Positions 18,601 to 25,454 of a DNA stretch of 27,980 nucleotides are shown piece by piece. A program made the position numbers and the translations under genes. The notes beneath the pieces were generated by a model that was not told the DNA's origin, searched no databases, and saw nothing but the letters and a program-made list of their open reading frames with translations. Numbering within the stretch: the first letter of the stretch is position 1; each line of letters opens with the position of its first letter. The stretch comes from a virus, in IMG/VR virus record IMGVR_UViG_3300006928_000054, positions 1 through 27,980 of that record; one strand, 5' to 3'.

Positions 18601-19788
18601 AGAATCAACGCTACAGGTGTTGTAACAGTTAGCAGTAGTGCAGATGTTAATAACCTCGATGCAGTCGATGCTAAGATCGCTACAGGTCTTGCTACAAACT
18701 TTACGGTAGGTCAGACAAGAGGTGATGGATCATTAACTATCAATTCACCTGTTGGACTTAACAGTCACACAGATGTCCCCGACAATGTTGAGTTTAGGGT
18801 GGGTGAGAACTCCGACTTTAAGTTCTATCATCAGGATACTGATGCATTTGCCAACAGAGGACATAGTATTGTTCAGCATAGTAATGGTAATGCTACTTAC
18901 GGTAGATTACAAATAAGAAGTGATTACTTCAGTGTACAAACTGCTACAGGTAATAGCGACTTCTTAATGGCAGACAGTAAGACTGTCAAGTTGATGTATG
19001 CTGATTCTGCTGCATCTGGTGTTGGTGATAGATTAATTATTAGAGCATCTGGTTCAGAGATGCTTGGTATTGTAACTGTTAAAGATAACGGTGTTTATAA
19101 GGGAGAAGTTGCAATTGGTTCTTCTATAACAGCAACTGCTGGTGTAGTAACTGCTAATGCTGTTGACCTTGCTGATGCTGATATTCTTGACGCTAAGATA
19201 ACTGCTGGTTTAGCAACTGACTTTGCAATAACAAATGCCAGAATACAGACTGGTATTGCTACTGAGATGACCTTCGCTGGTTTCTCAACCTTCGTTGGTA
19301 TAGCAACATTCCAAGACGACATATTTGTCGCTGGTAACTTAAATGTTATAGGTGATGTTGTTTATGATGAAGTTAACGGCAGAAACATTAAAATTACTGG
19401 AATTAGTACCTTTAATGAAGTTGTTGTTACTGGAGTTACTACTATATTTGACATTAAGATTGGTGCTGGTAGTTCTACTACTAAGATTGAAACTAATAGC
19501 GGCGAACTAGTTCTAGATTCTGCTGCTGGTCAAGTAACAGTTCAAGACAACTTCCAAGTAGTTGGATATGGTACATTCAAGAATGGTTTATACTATCGCT
19601 CAGATCAAGGTGGAAGCACTGGTATTGGATACAGTGGTCCAAATGGTATGGGTTACTTTGAAGCAGATGGAAGATTAGTAAGTACAGCAAGCACAGTTGG
19701 TTTCCTAACTACTTCTAACTATGTAATGACCACAAACGCTTCTGGAGTCCCAACATGGACTGACTCCATCGATGGAGGATTCTTCTAA
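12607..19788 (+). CDS. Giant fibre-like virion protein with shaft repeats, beta-helix and LamG domain
   Basis: A 2393-residue protein probably forming a long trimeric fibre, in the place of T4 gp12/fibritin just before gp13. Residues 1-80 look like an attachment domain (ILIKRTQGTSPP, then FGELVYTYD). Residues about 255-510 hold YadA-like repeats (NIAIG, NNVIIG, NIYIG), split by an insert of about 135 residues. Residues 609-758 and 875-1024 are two arrays of 30-residue repeats of VGTYATIT / VGTAATIT type. From about 1124 a pectate-lyase-like beta-helix region follows (DVWFVATHGVDDN, then FRTIKYAVQRI). Residues about 1527-1738 form a LamG/concanavalin-like domain (WHHIALAR, DTKVLLHFDG). Later there is GDFRVGDAFYVD, and the C-terminus reads TTNASGVPTWTDSIDGGFF. 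A YDEVN.RN motif occurs near residues 132 and 2254. A host-recognition role is inferred from the architecture. Confidence 0.9.
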   Translation: MAATILIKRTQGTSPPTAAPVGTGVSFGELVYTYDTSDVGAGKSYKKLYIGNPAGPTQPPIVVGGEYYTQMLPENPADFGKPVASKAVILNPSGQVVSWNVQTDLNVGASATVTSDLTVGGNLNVTGDLTYDEVNARNWNITGVGTIPTLYVTDITDTLNLQSKVGIISALSGVGATYNDFNSTSAQFEQINVSHASTTKNLTVTGIATIEDNVDFRTQLIRIGREAGELETDGSDRQGFFIGNWAGQQAGLGNNTKRNIAIGHSAFQKGGKTKAESNLFLGHFAGQEAEGSHNIYIGDKVAQDLGSQSVITYGETGNASTISFSDGSSLGNDPYAYRVYGTTDNFSNIQGGDWAFEISQLGDLGTINNAVTGNLSFNIGTCTNAHLAKLIGQQITVKGQDNFALLTDPNDAIYLSSGSIGLTDTYGFIVVRSGITTNSGKEDHDQNIGIGREALWGAGISTNQSNNIAIGAFTLYNVNGSDNIAIGNSAGTHNTGSNNVIIGKGQDVRYPEQDDQLIIGSGDVKWVSGNSDGWVGVGTTTPTALLDVDGDVNITGVATVPQIDVNDIGVEDIKITAGIATDLAVTNLVNAVGIVTNAYIDVGVVTSLVGTYATITVFDTETADLKDVKITAGIITDIVGTAATITTIDATVTDIIHGNIVAGVITSITGIYATITNFDTELADLKDVKITSGIITDIVGTAATITTIDATEGDIVNAKITAGIITSQVGTYATITVFDTETADLNDVKITTGLATDFAVTNLRSQVAIATNAYVDVGVVTSLVGTYATITDVHITNDLRVGGATTFTGNVTFNGGTIGLGDSVTDNVVFNADIDSNFIPDDDDTYSIGTATQQWKDIHIDGTAYVDDLSVDSTVGTYATITVFDTETADLKDVKITSGIITSIVGTYATITTFDTETADLKDVKITSGIITDIVGTAATITTIDATEGDIVNAKITAGVVTSIVGTYATITVFDTETADLKDVKITSGIITDIVGTAASITTIDVTEGDIVNAKITAGVVTSLVGTYATITTAHVNVLSADSLALTGLAVTDVVVATAATFTGVIDVNTADIVNLTIGAGYVTSLYDSTGVVGINTQHMLSTNADGTLSWKEPSQIGISTVNPGTDVWFVATHGVDDNEPSRGRTDDRPFRTIKYAVQRISNKYDHTYNGGTALNAVNIQSGSFAGNQWSPNAATYNALTGNLTLSGGVHQLTTGDTITLDNNSLSFTCNMDGNATSHTYPRATDPIAGVTTAVTVLTTTSFSLNVNIAPNSRGVNETLNIGGGVYEEVFPITVPEGLTVKGNGLRATKIVPTSATKQKDAFLMNDRTVVEDLTIADVFFDTPNNTGFAFRYAPGIAVSMRSPYVQRVTVMNKGTNITASDPYGYSTADSPPASMIAGGGAYIDGSVMAEGSLEAAMLFNECTFIVPNSQGVVMTNGARVEYLNCFTYFASEALKGVSGTLGISSVGKTRLRLTGITTVGVGNTITYYDTDGTTGLGTAIVANYDGTYLDVTGKQTGFEVLNNRVAKTVTFNDNAQLDTTVKKFGTSSLKLDGTNDSISLSSSGDLGFGTDKDFTVDFWAYTNTTGLSSATLIDFRANGTDAEGLSIAYRAAGEVDVRVGTTTAITGSGAGIGTGAWHHIALARQGTNTRLFVDGTQRGIKTSDTTDYGSTKPLVIGADYDGGSNNVTGWIDEFRVEYDVAKYTANFTAPTVAHTGDADTKVLLHFDGLAGLTTTTDDVVRNQDIRIVQAGGGIGTATKVQLADYSQFGADMRSVGCAVEYGQKGVIADGDGVTLRMFALNFNQVGSGGDISNDPNTVIQANEVTQTNNGEVSFVSIDQKGDFRVGDAFYVDQENGTVAFSQQVTSLQALSNLTISDSSGNSSQVTPTSGTFGNIQIAGNNIESTTGDINIDPAGAGDINITGDVNVLGILTATTIQLDAFQKGDTSIALTDSGSDGTIVSSTENTEAMRIDANQKIGIGTASVRDRLDVLDTARFERINATGVVTVSSSADVNNLDAVDAKIATGLATNFTVGQTRGDGSLTINSPVGLNSHTDVPDNVEFRVGENSDFKFYHQDTDAFANRGHSIVQHSNGNATYGRLQIRSDYFSVQTATGNSDFLMADSKTVKLMYADSAASGVGDRLIIRASGSEMLGIVTVKDNGVYKGEVAIGSSITATAGVVTANAVDLADADILDAKITAGLATDFAITNARIQTGIATEMTFAGFSTFVGIATFQDDIFVAGNLNVIGDVVYDEVNGRNIKITGISTFNEVVVTGVTTIFDIKIGAGSSTTKIETNSGELVLDSAAGQVTVQDNFQVVGYGTFKNGLYYRSDQGGSTGIGYSGPNGMGYFEADGRLVSTASTVGFLTTSNYVMTTNASGVPTWTDSIDGGFF
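14431..14880 (+). repeat. Five tandem 90-bp units coding fibre shaft repeats
   Basis: Five consecutive 90-base units, each beginning at GTTGGTACT or a close variant, encode 30-residue repeats alternating between a VGTYATIT...DTETADL type and a VGTAATIT...DATEGDI type. The units are in phase with the coding frame. Differences between like units fall largely at third codon positions. They probably fold as repeating rungs of a trimeric fibre shaft. Confidence 0.9.
15229..15678 (+). repeat. Second array of five 90-bp shaft-repeat units
   Basis: A second in-frame array of five 90-base units has the same two repeat types as the array at 14431. A sixth, degenerating copy starts at 15679. The two arrays are separated by a distinct stretch of about 350 bases (TFTGNVTFNG and a DDDDTYSIGT motif), so the shaft is interrupted by a different segment. 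Confidence 0.9.
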
Positions 19789-20609
19789 TGGCAAAACCAA
19801 ATAGTAGGGCAACATTACAAGATTATTGTTTAAGACAATTAGGTGCTCCAATTCTGGAGATTAATGTTGCCGATGAGCAAGTTGATGACTTAATGGATGA
19901 CTCTTTACAGTTTTTCTATGAGAGACATTTTGATGGTGTTGAGAAAGTAGTTCTCAAATATCAACTTACACAGAATGATATTAGAAAGGGTAGGTCAAGA
20001 GGTGGTGGATTTAGTGTAGGTATTGCTAGTACATCTACTGTATCTGGTGTATTTGAAGAGAATGAAAGTTTTATAACAGTTCCAGATTCTGTACTTGGTA
20101 TAGAAAGAGTCCATCAATTTGATAGTAGTGGACTTAGTAATGGTATGTTTAACTTGAAGTATCAGTTATTTTTGAATGATATTGCTTTTAATATGGGTTA
20201 TGATGGTCTCCTAAATTATTCTATGACTAAGACATATCTAGAGGATATTAATTTCTTATTGACTACATCTACTCAGATTAGATATAATAAGAGAAACAAT
20301 AGACTTTATATGGATATTGATTGGGCTTCTGCAACTGAAGGTCATTGGATAATTATTGATTGTTACAGGATAATGGATCCTGCAAATTATAGTGCAGTGT
20401 ATAATGATTCTTTCTTGAAGAGATATTTAGTTGCAAAGATTAAAAAACAATGGGGTCAGAACCTCATTAAATTCCAAGGAGTAAAACTTCCTGGTGGTAT
20501 AGAACTTAATGGTCGTCAAATCTATGAAGATGGTGACCTAGAGATAAGAGAGATAGAAGAGAAAATGCTATCTACTTATGAAATCCCAGTCCTTGACATG
20601 ATAGGTTAA
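19788..20609 (+). CDS. gp13: Neck protein gp13
   Basis: A 273-residue protein with the typical start of marine T4-like gp13 (MAKPNSRATLQDYCLRQLGA, then ILEINVADEQVDD), followed by FFYERHFDGVEKV. Gp13 (309 residues in T4) joins gp14 in the neck, completing the head after DNA packaging and making the tail-docking surface. The stop of the fibre gene overlaps the start, and the stop overlaps gp14 (TAATG on both sides), so translation is probably coupled. A glycine- and serine-rich loop near residues 65-80 (RSRGGGFSVGIAS) is a local insertion-like feature. The order gp13-gp14-gp15 is as in T4 and supports the call. Confidence 0.93.
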   Translation: MAKPNSRATLQDYCLRQLGAPILEINVADEQVDDLMDDSLQFFYERHFDGVEKVVLKYQLTQNDIRKGRSRGGGFSVGIASTSTVSGVFEENESFITVPDSVLGIERVHQFDSSGLSNGMFNLKYQLFLNDIAFNMGYDGLLNYSMTKTYLEDINFLLTTSTQIRYNKRNNRLYMDIDWASATEGHWIIIDCYRIMDPANYSAVYNDSFLKRYLVAKIKKQWGQNLIKFQGVKLPGGIELNGRQIYEDGDLEIREIEEKMLSTYEIPVLDMIG

Positions 20610-22270
20610 TGCCTTTATCTCCATTTTTCCAACATGGTTCACCTGATGAGCAGAGACTGATACAGTCACTGGTCGATGAACACTTGTCTATTCATGGTAT
20701 TGATGTATATTATATACCAAGGAAACAGATAGTTACTGACGATATCTTAGGTGAAGTTCAGTCATCAAAGTTTAATGATAATTATATTGTGGAAGCATAC
20801 CTTAATAATTATGAGGGATATGCTAAAGGTAGTGATGTAATGACTAAGTTTGGGATCAACTTACAGAATGAGATTACTTTAACAATATCAAGAGAAAGGT
20901 TCGAGGACTTTATCGCACCATTTCAATTTAATTCAACAAATTTAAATGCTGCTAGAGATGGAGATATTGATTTTGGGACTAGACCTAAGGAAGGTGATTT
21001 AATATGGTTCCCATTAGGAGAAAGATTATTTGAGATTAAGCATGTTGAGCATGAGCAACCATTCTTCCAGTTAGGTAAGAACTATACTTACGAACTTCAA
21101 TGTGAACTGTTCCAGTTACAAGACGAGATTATCGATACCAATGTTGTTGGTATAGATGAAAGATTGAGTGAAGAAGGATATATTACAACTGTAAGTCTTG
21201 CTGGTATAGGATCTACTGCTCAGGCATCTGTTGACACCTTTGCACTATCTGGTGCATTGCAGAAGATTACATTGAATGATGATGGTTCTGGATATACTTC
21301 AGTACCTTCTATTAGTGTATCACCATCTCCTGCTGGTGTATCAACATCTCTAGGTCAGGTAGTTGGATTTACAACTACTAAAGGTCAACTTGCTTCTATA
21401 GATTATGTTGCTATAACTAATCCAGGTTTTGCTTATGTTGAACCACCTACTATTGGATTTGGAACTCCAGGTGTGGGTGCTGCTGCAACTTCAACATTAA
21501 CTAATAGTGGTATCGCATCTATTAGAATTACTCAGCCAGGATATAACTATGTTTCTCCACCTATTGTAACAATTCAACATCCTCAGTATGTTGACAAACA
21601 GTATCAGTTTACTGGTATTGCAACTGCTGGAATGATGGAGATTGTTGGTATTAATACTATGGCAAATATTGCTATCGGTCATACTATTAACTTCAAGACT
21701 TTTGGTGCTGTGACACTTATTGGTGGTGCTAAAGTAACATCTATTGGTACTAGCAGTGTTGGTATTGGTACTTCCCTTGGTGGTACTGGAACTGCATCTG
21801 GTGTTACCTTTGTTGGTACTGGTGCTATGGTTGGTGCTAAGGCAGGTCAAGTACAAGCAACTGCTGTTGCCACATTGTCCAATGATGCAATGTTTAGAAT
21901 ATATCTAACGGATGCTGGTGTTGGTTATGAAGCAACTCCAACTGTTTCTATCAGTGCTCCATTGAGTATTGGTGTTGGAACATATCACATAAATGAAAGG
22001 GTTGTTGGATCACTATCTGGTGTTGAAGCATATGTTAAGAAATGGGATGCTGCTAACAGAAAACTAGAAATCTCGATAAATACTGGAGAGTTCTACTCTG
22101 GTGAGTACATTACTGGAACTGCATCTTCTGCTAGATACCAAGTCTTCTCTTATTCTGATGATATAAGTAGTCAAGCACAAGGTGATGAATACTTTATGAA
22201 TGATGAATTTGAAACTGCTGGTGATGCTCTTCTCGACTTCACTGAAAATAACCCATTTGGTATAGTATAA
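20609..22270 (+). CDS. gp14: Neck protein gp14 with expanded beta-repeat insertion
   Basis: A 553-residue protein, more than twice the length of T4 gp14 (256). The N-terminal about 200 residues are typical of marine gp14: SPFFQHGSPDEQRL, DVYYIPRK, then EITLTISRERFEDF and a LIWFPLGERLFEIKHVEHEQPFFQLG segment broken here as LIWFPLGERLFE and IKHVEHEQPFFQLG. Gp14 works with gp13 in the neck. Residues about 228-440 carry four GY/AY...PP/VP modules (GYTSVPSISV, FAYVEPPTIGF, YNYVSPPIVTI, VGYEATPTVSI) that account for the extra length. The C-terminus returns to a conserved-looking acidic tail (DDISSQAQGDEYF, then ENNPFGIV). TAATG overlaps join it to gp13 and gp15. Confidence 0.92.
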   Translation: MPLSPFFQHGSPDEQRLIQSLVDEHLSIHGIDVYYIPRKQIVTDDILGEVQSSKFNDNYIVEAYLNNYEGYAKGSDVMTKFGINLQNEITLTISRERFEDFIAPFQFNSTNLNAARDGDIDFGTRPKEGDLIWFPLGERLFEIKHVEHEQPFFQLGKNYTYELQCELFQLQDEIIDTNVVGIDERLSEEGYITTVSLAGIGSTAQASVDTFALSGALQKITLNDDGSGYTSVPSISVSPSPAGVSTSLGQVVGFTTTKGQLASIDYVAITNPGFAYVEPPTIGFGTPGVGAAATSTLTNSGIASIRITQPGYNYVSPPIVTIQHPQYVDKQYQFTGIATAGMMEIVGINTMANIAIGHTINFKTFGAVTLIGGAKVTSIGTSSVGIGTSLGGTGTASGVTFVGTGAMVGAKAGQVQATAVATLSNDAMFRIYLTDAGVGYEATPTVSISAPLSIGVGTYHINERVVGSLSGVEAYVKKWDAANRKLEISINTGEFYSGEYITGTASSARYQVFSYSDDISSQAQGDEYFMNDEFETAGDALLDFTENNPFGIV

Positions 22271-23070
22271 TGTTAGGTACTTATTTTTACCACGAGATAT
22301 TAAGGAAAACAATTATTGCTTTTGGTACATTGTTCAACGATGTTCATATTCAGCATGATGATAGACAGGGCGGTACTATTAGCGAAACTAAGGTTCCATT
22401 GATATATGGTCCTAAGCAAAAGTTTCTTGCTAAACTTCAACAACAAGAAGAATTAACAAAAGCAACTGCAATAACATTACCTAGGATGTCATTTGAAATG
22501 ACTTCTATGAATTATGATTCTAGTAGAAAGTCAAGTATAACTAGAACTTTTAAAGCAGTAGATGCTGATAATAAAGCAAAGAAAGTATATTTACCAGTAC
22601 CTTATAATGTAGGGTTTGAACTTAATGTAATGACTAAGTTGAATGATGATGCATTACAGATTGTAGAACAGATACTTCCATTCTTTCAACCAGCATTTAA
22701 TGTTACAATAGATCTAGTAAGTTCTATTGGAGAAAAAAGAGATATACCAGTTGTATTAGAGAATATATCATTCACTGATGAGTATGAAGGGGACTTCTCA
22801 ACTAGAAGAGTATTGATGTATACATTCCAGTTTGTTGCTAAGACCTATCTATTTGGTCCTGTTGCTGAGAGTACAGATGGTCTTATTAAGAAGGTTCAGG
22901 TCGATTACTATGCAGATACTAATGTTCAGCAAGCTAAGCGTGAGATGAGGTATACGGTTACCCCAGATCCAATTACTGCTGGACCTGAAGATGACTTTGG
23001 ATTCAGTGAAACTACTACTATGTTTGATGATTCCAAGAAGTATAGTCCAACTAGACAAGAGGATGTATGA
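22270..23070 (+). CDS. gp15: Proximal tail sheath stabilisation protein gp15
   Basis: A 266-residue protein close in length to T4 gp15 (272). It shares the opening YFYH...RKTI..FGTLFNDV pattern (T4 FYNSSFRRYATLMGDLFSNI), the VP..Y..K..F..KL segment, LPRMSF, and the strong IVEQILPFFQP block (T4 IVEQILPYFQP). It also has a KRDIPVVL strand (T4 KRDIKIVL) and a final RRV.MYTFQF strand. Gp15 forms the terminator ring that caps the tail tube and sheath and connects to the neck. The start overlaps gp14 (TAATG), and the following acidic-protein gene starts four bases before its stop. Confidence 0.96.
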   Translation: MLGTYFYHEILRKTIIAFGTLFNDVHIQHDDRQGGTISETKVPLIYGPKQKFLAKLQQQEELTKATAITLPRMSFEMTSMNYDSSRKSSITRTFKAVDADNKAKKVYLPVPYNVGFELNVMTKLNDDALQIVEQILPFFQPAFNVTIDLVSSIGEKRDIPVVLENISFTDEYEGDFSTRRVLMYTFQFVAKTYLFGPVAESTDGLIKKVQVDYYADTNVQQAKREMRYTVTPDPITAGPEDDFGFSETTTMFDDSKKYSPTRQEDV

Positions 23071-23405
23071 TCCCACTACCTGAAATACCAAAGGATGACT
23101 GGTTTGATGATAGACCACATAATCCTCTTGATGATATGCCTATAGCAACTAATGACAGATTTGATATGTATGGATCTTCTGATGCAGATGATGCTTATAA
23201 CCCAAGACCTGAAGAAGAGATAGCAGATCTATACGCATCAAGGCATGAATCATCACCTGAGTTTGAGAAATCTGCTGAAGAGGTAGTTACTATGCATGAG
23301 AAAATGTATAGAATTGCTACTGCAAAATACAATCCATTTGCTATAGGTGGATCGGAAAGTATTCATGATTTTGAAGGAGGATCAGAAAATGTCCAAAAAA
23401 ATTGA
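23067..23405 (+). CDS. Small acidic protein between gp15 and gp16, unknown function
   Basis: A 112-residue, strongly acidic protein rich in Asp, Glu and Pro (PLPEIPKDDWFDDRP, then PEEEIADLYASRHE). It starts within the stop of gp15 (ATGA overlap), and its last codons overlap the start of gp16 by 17 bases. No membrane segment, cysteine or catalytic motif is visible. The N-terminal half looks disordered, and the C-terminal half may be helical (FEKSAEEVVTMHEKMYRIA). Small genes in this place are frequent in marine T4-like phages. A role with the neck or packaging machinery is possible from position only. Confidence 0.8.
   Translation: MIPLPEIPKDDWFDDRPHNPLDDMPIATNDRFDMYGSSDADDAYNPRPEEEIADLYASRHESSPEFEKSAEEVVTMHEKMYRIATAKYNPFAIGGSESIHDFEGGSENVQKN
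23373..23380 (+). promoter_or_regulatory. Strong ribosome binding site fixing the gp16 start
   Basis: GAAGGAGG ends eight bases before the ATG at 23389 and lies inside the preceding gene. Most neighbouring genes lack a good Shine-Dalgarno sequence and rely on stop/start overlap, so this site decides the start choice for gp16. Confidence 0.85.
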
Positions 23406-23814
23406 CAAAGCATTAAATACTTCTTCTGAAGTAGTAGAAGTTGAAGCTACAGATATACCCGAAAATGGGGGTGCTAAAAGAAAAGATCAACTAGCAAAAG
23501 TTGATATAGATAAAGACTATGAATATACTCGTGGTCAGTTATATTCCTTAATAGAAAAGGGTCAAGAGACTCTTAATGGTATTATGGAGGTTGCCGAAGA
23601 ATCAAGTTCTCCAAGAGCATATGAGGTTGCAGGTCAGGTACTAAAGTCCACTGCTGACATTGCTGATAAGTTAATGGATCTTCAGAAGAAAGTTAAGGAG
23701 ATTGATGAGACCAAACATAAGACTACAAACAATGTTACCAATAATGCTATATTCACTGGTAGTACTGCAGAGTTGCAGAAGATGATTAAGCAAGGGTTTC
23801 TAGATGCTAAATAA
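23389..23814 (+). CDS. gp16: Terminase small subunit gp16
   Basis: A 141-residue protein, slightly shorter than T4 gp16 (164). I chose the ATG at 23389 over an upstream TTG because GAAGGAGG ends eight bases before it. The helical core has DYEYTRGQLYSLIEKGQE and SPRAYEVAGQVLKSTADIA, and T4 has SPRHMEVFATLMGQ at the equivalent place. The C-terminal NNAIFTGSTAELQKMI matches T4 IQNATVFMGSPTELMDEI. Gp16 recognises and positions phage DNA and stimulates the gp17 motor. In T4 genes 16 and 17 are adjacent; here about 3.6 kb of other genes separate them. Confidence 0.94.
   Translation: MSKKIDKALNTSSEVVEVEATDIPENGGAKRKDQLAKVDIDKDYEYTRGQLYSLIEKGQETLNGIMEVAEESSSPRAYEVAGQVLKSTADIADKLMDLQKKVKEIDETKHKTTNNVTNNAIFTGSTAELQKMIKQGFLDAK
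23807..23813 (+). promoter_or_regulatory. Late-promoter-like CTAAATA at the end of gp16
   Basis: CTAAATA overlaps the stop of gp16, 22 bases before the ATG at 23836. The same heptamer lies at 12022 before another gene group. It may start the transcript of the block between the terminase genes. Confidence 0.4.
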
Positions 23815-23835
23815 GAGCTAGTTACACTTATAACT

Positions 23836-24288
23836 ATGCCTGAAGAAATAAAGGAAGAAGTTGTAGAGGAAGAAACGAAAGGTCCACTACAAAAACTTAA
23901 AGATAAGATCCTTCCAGATGAAGATGAGCAAGCAGCGATCATTAGTACATTTGTTCGCCTTGGGGTCTTGGTGTGGTCAGGTGGAATATTGACTTTGAAC
24001 TATGTGGCAATTCCAGGAGTGCCACAACAGAAAATAGATCCGACATTTATAGCTTCAGTTTTTACAGGAGTTTTAGCTAGCTTTGGAATTCAGACAGCTA
24101 GTAAGAAGGGTGATGGAACTATGAAGATGAATGGCAATGGTAATGGTGGACCTCCTCCTGTTACTGCACAAGATATAGAAGCTATCATAGCAAAAGCACC
24201 TGCTGGTCCTGTTCAAACTATTAGAGTTGAGCAAGCACCACTTAAGATTACGACTGATACTAAATCAGACGAAACATTTAAAATGTGA
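23836..24288 (+). CDS. Two-pass membrane protein, holin-like topology
   Basis: A 150-residue protein. Residues 1-30 are highly charged and acidic. Two hydrophobic segments (about 34-60, VRLGVLVWSGGILTLNYVAI, and 69-88, PTFIASVFTGVLASFGIQTA) are separated by a short loop with a PGVPQQKIDP motif. The C-terminal part is polar, with a glycine/asparagine-rich linker, PPP, and a short amphipathic stretch (ITAQ-like DIEAIIAKAP). Two short membrane passes with soluble ends suit a class II holin, but many small phage membrane proteins look alike. No endolysin gene is in the window to support lysis. It is the first gene of the block between gp16 and gp17. Confidence 0.8.
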   Translation: MPEEIKEEVVEEETKGPLQKLKDKILPDEDEQAAIISTFVRLGVLVWSGGILTLNYVAIPGVPQQKIDPTFIASVFTGVLASFGIQTASKKGDGTMKMNGNGNGGPPPVTAQDIEAIIAKAPAGPVQTIRVEQAPLKITTDTKSDETFKM

Positions 24289-24294
24289 TATAAT
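24289..24294 (+). promoter_or_regulatory. Possible sigma-70 -10 box (TATAAT)
   Basis: A perfect TATAAT lies just after the stop of the two-pass membrane gene and 22 bases before the ATG at 24317. No convincing -35 hexamer is visible at the usual distance, so host-type promoter activity is uncertain. Confidence 0.3.
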
Positions 24295-24316
24295 AACCAT
24301 ATACGAGGTTACTACA

Positions 24317-24571
24317 ATGCAAAAATTAGTTAATGTACTTGCTGTTGCGTCTGCTGCTGTATCTGTTGCCGTTGTTGGCAGTGGGTTATATGTATATGTC
24401 AACAGGGATTCCATCATTGATGGAATTAAATCACAGGCTTTGGAAGCAATTACTGGATCTATTGGAGTTCCTGGTTTAGGAGGAGATCTTCCTGTAGGTG
24501 CTCCTGATCTAGCACCATCAAATCCATTGGCAGGTGAAAATGCTGCTGTTGGTGGACCAACAGTTTTTTAA
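24317..24571 (+). CDS. Small single-pass membrane protein, unknown function
   Basis: An 84-residue protein. I chose the ATG at 24317 because GAGG (24305-24308) is eight bases upstream; a longer frame from 24227 would overlap the previous gene heavily. Residues 5-28 form one membrane segment or uncleaved signal anchor (LAVASAAVSVAVVGSGLYVY). The rest (IKSQALEAITG, then a Gly/Pro/Ala-rich tail) is polar and probably exposed. I recall proteins of this kind from marine T4-like phages but know no function. It contains a 19-base palindrome in its coding sequence at 24408-24426. Confidence 0.8.
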   Translation: MQKLVNVLAVASAAVSVAVVGSGLYVYVNRDSIIDGIKSQALEAITGSIGVPGLGGDLPVGAPDLAPSNPLAGENAAVGGPTVF

Positions 24572-24574
24572 ACA

Positions 24575-25198
24575 ATGAAAATCAAATCTATTACACCACC
24601 CATAACTGGGTGGTTAGAAATTGATTTGGATGAAAATATTATCACATATCTCAATGAACTAATAGATCAATCTAAGATTGATAATATTAGTATGAAAGGT
24701 AATCTAGCTGGTCATATATCATCCAGTTTAGCATTAAAAGATAAAGAAGATTATCTTATGGATAATCTTCTAATTGAATGTGCTAATGAATATGACAAAG
24801 CATTTCCATCAGCAAATAAAATAGTTAATCATATTGGGACTACTCAAAGATTGCTTATAAGTGCTTTATGGGTTAACTTTCAAAAGAAACATGAGTTTAA
24901 CCCTATGCATGATCATAGTGGTGTATTTTCATTTGTAATATGGATGAAGATTCCTACTGATTGGAAGGAACAAGCTAAGTTACCTTTTATGGAAGGGCAA
25001 AAGCATTCTAGTGTATCAAATTTTGAGATTACATACCCAGATACTGATGGAACTTTAAAAGAAGATTATTATCAAATGAGTCCTGAAATGGAAGGAAAGA
25101 TGCTATTCTTTTCTTCAAGGTTAAAGCATGGGGTATATCCTTTTTATGAATCTGATGGTACTAGAATTAGTATCTCTGGAAATTTAATGTATGCATAA
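24575..25198 (+). CDS. Putative 2OG-Fe(II) oxygenase (TIGR02466-like)
   Basis: A 207-residue protein with candidate residues of 2-oxoglutarate/Fe(II) dioxygenases. The motif NPMHDHSGVFSFVIWM gives the first metal ligands (His112, His114 or Asp113). SSRLKHGVYPF gives the distal His185, and TRISISGNL gives Arg197 for the 2OG carboxylate. The first motif is H-D-H rather than a canonical HxD, as in the TIGR02466-like group common in marine phages. Substrate is unknown: proposed targets of such phage enzymes include proteins and nucleic acid, but nothing here decides. It starts four bases after the preceding gene. Its stop overlaps a CATAAATA late-promoter-like box. Confidence 0.82.
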   Translation: MKIKSITPPITGWLEIDLDENIITYLNELIDQSKIDNISMKGNLAGHISSSLALKDKEDYLMDNLLIECANEYDKAFPSANKIVNHIGTTQRLLISALWVNFQKKHEFNPMHDHSGVFSFVIWMKIPTDWKEQAKLPFMEGQKHSSVSNFEITYPDTDGTLKEDYYQMSPEMEGKMLFFSSRLKHGVYPFYESDGTRISISGNLMYA

Positions 25199-25201
25199 AT
25201 A
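25194..25201 (+). promoter_or_regulatory. Late promoter CATAAATA
   Basis: CATAAATA fits the NATAAATA late consensus and overlaps the stop codon of the first oxygenase, 20 bases before the ATG at 25222. The placement repeats that seen before gp8. Confidence 0.55.
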
Positions 25202-25221
25202 ATTCACCGTAACAAAAAGTA

Positions 25222-25371
25222 ATGAAAAAAGTAAAAGAACTTGCCTACAAAGTAAAAGAATTTGATAAGAAGTGGGCAAAAAAGATTCAGGACAAATTTA
25301 ATTTGACCGATTATCAGATGCTTTGTATTTCATTTGGTAAAGGATTTATCATAGGTGCTTTGATACTCTAA
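25222..25371 (+). CDS. 49-residue membrane-anchored basic peptide
   Basis: A 49-residue ORF starting 20 bases after a late-promoter-like box. The N-terminal half is lysine-rich and helical (KVKELAYKVKEFDKKWAKKI). The C-terminus is hydrophobic (MLCISFGKGFIIGALIL), consistent with one membrane segment. Lys-rich start plus SFGKG..IG motif recalls small conserved proteins of T4-like cyanophages. No Shine-Dalgarno is visible. Function is unknown; membrane association is inferred from hydrophobicity. Confidence 0.65.
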   Translation: MKKVKELAYKVKEFDKKWAKKIQDKFNLTDYQMLCISFGKGFIIGALIL

Positions 25372-25421
25372 CACAGTCAGTGAGTCAACACACAATTAGG
25401 TATTAATTACTACCATGCTAT

Positions 25422-25429
25422 AATAAATA
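25422..25429 (+). promoter_or_regulatory. Late-promoter-like AATAAATA overlapping TATAAT
   Basis: In the 83-base gap before the ATG at 25455, TATAAT (25419-25424) overlaps AATAAATA (25422-25429). This may serve both host-type and late transcription. No clear -35 element is seen. The rest of the gap 25372-25454 holds nothing I can identify. Confidence 0.4.
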
Positions 25430-25454
25430 ATGACAGTATGGGATTGAAACTATC

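Noticed and set aside
21497-21856. Minus-strand ORF of 119 residues
   Set aside because: Ser/Thr/Asn-rich reading opposite the gp14 beta repeats; explained by codon composition.
24408-24426. Perfect 9+1+9 palindrome that could be an operator
   Set aside because: It lies inside the coding sequence of the 84-residue membrane protein and has no room for a loop; no regulator or promoter is next to it.
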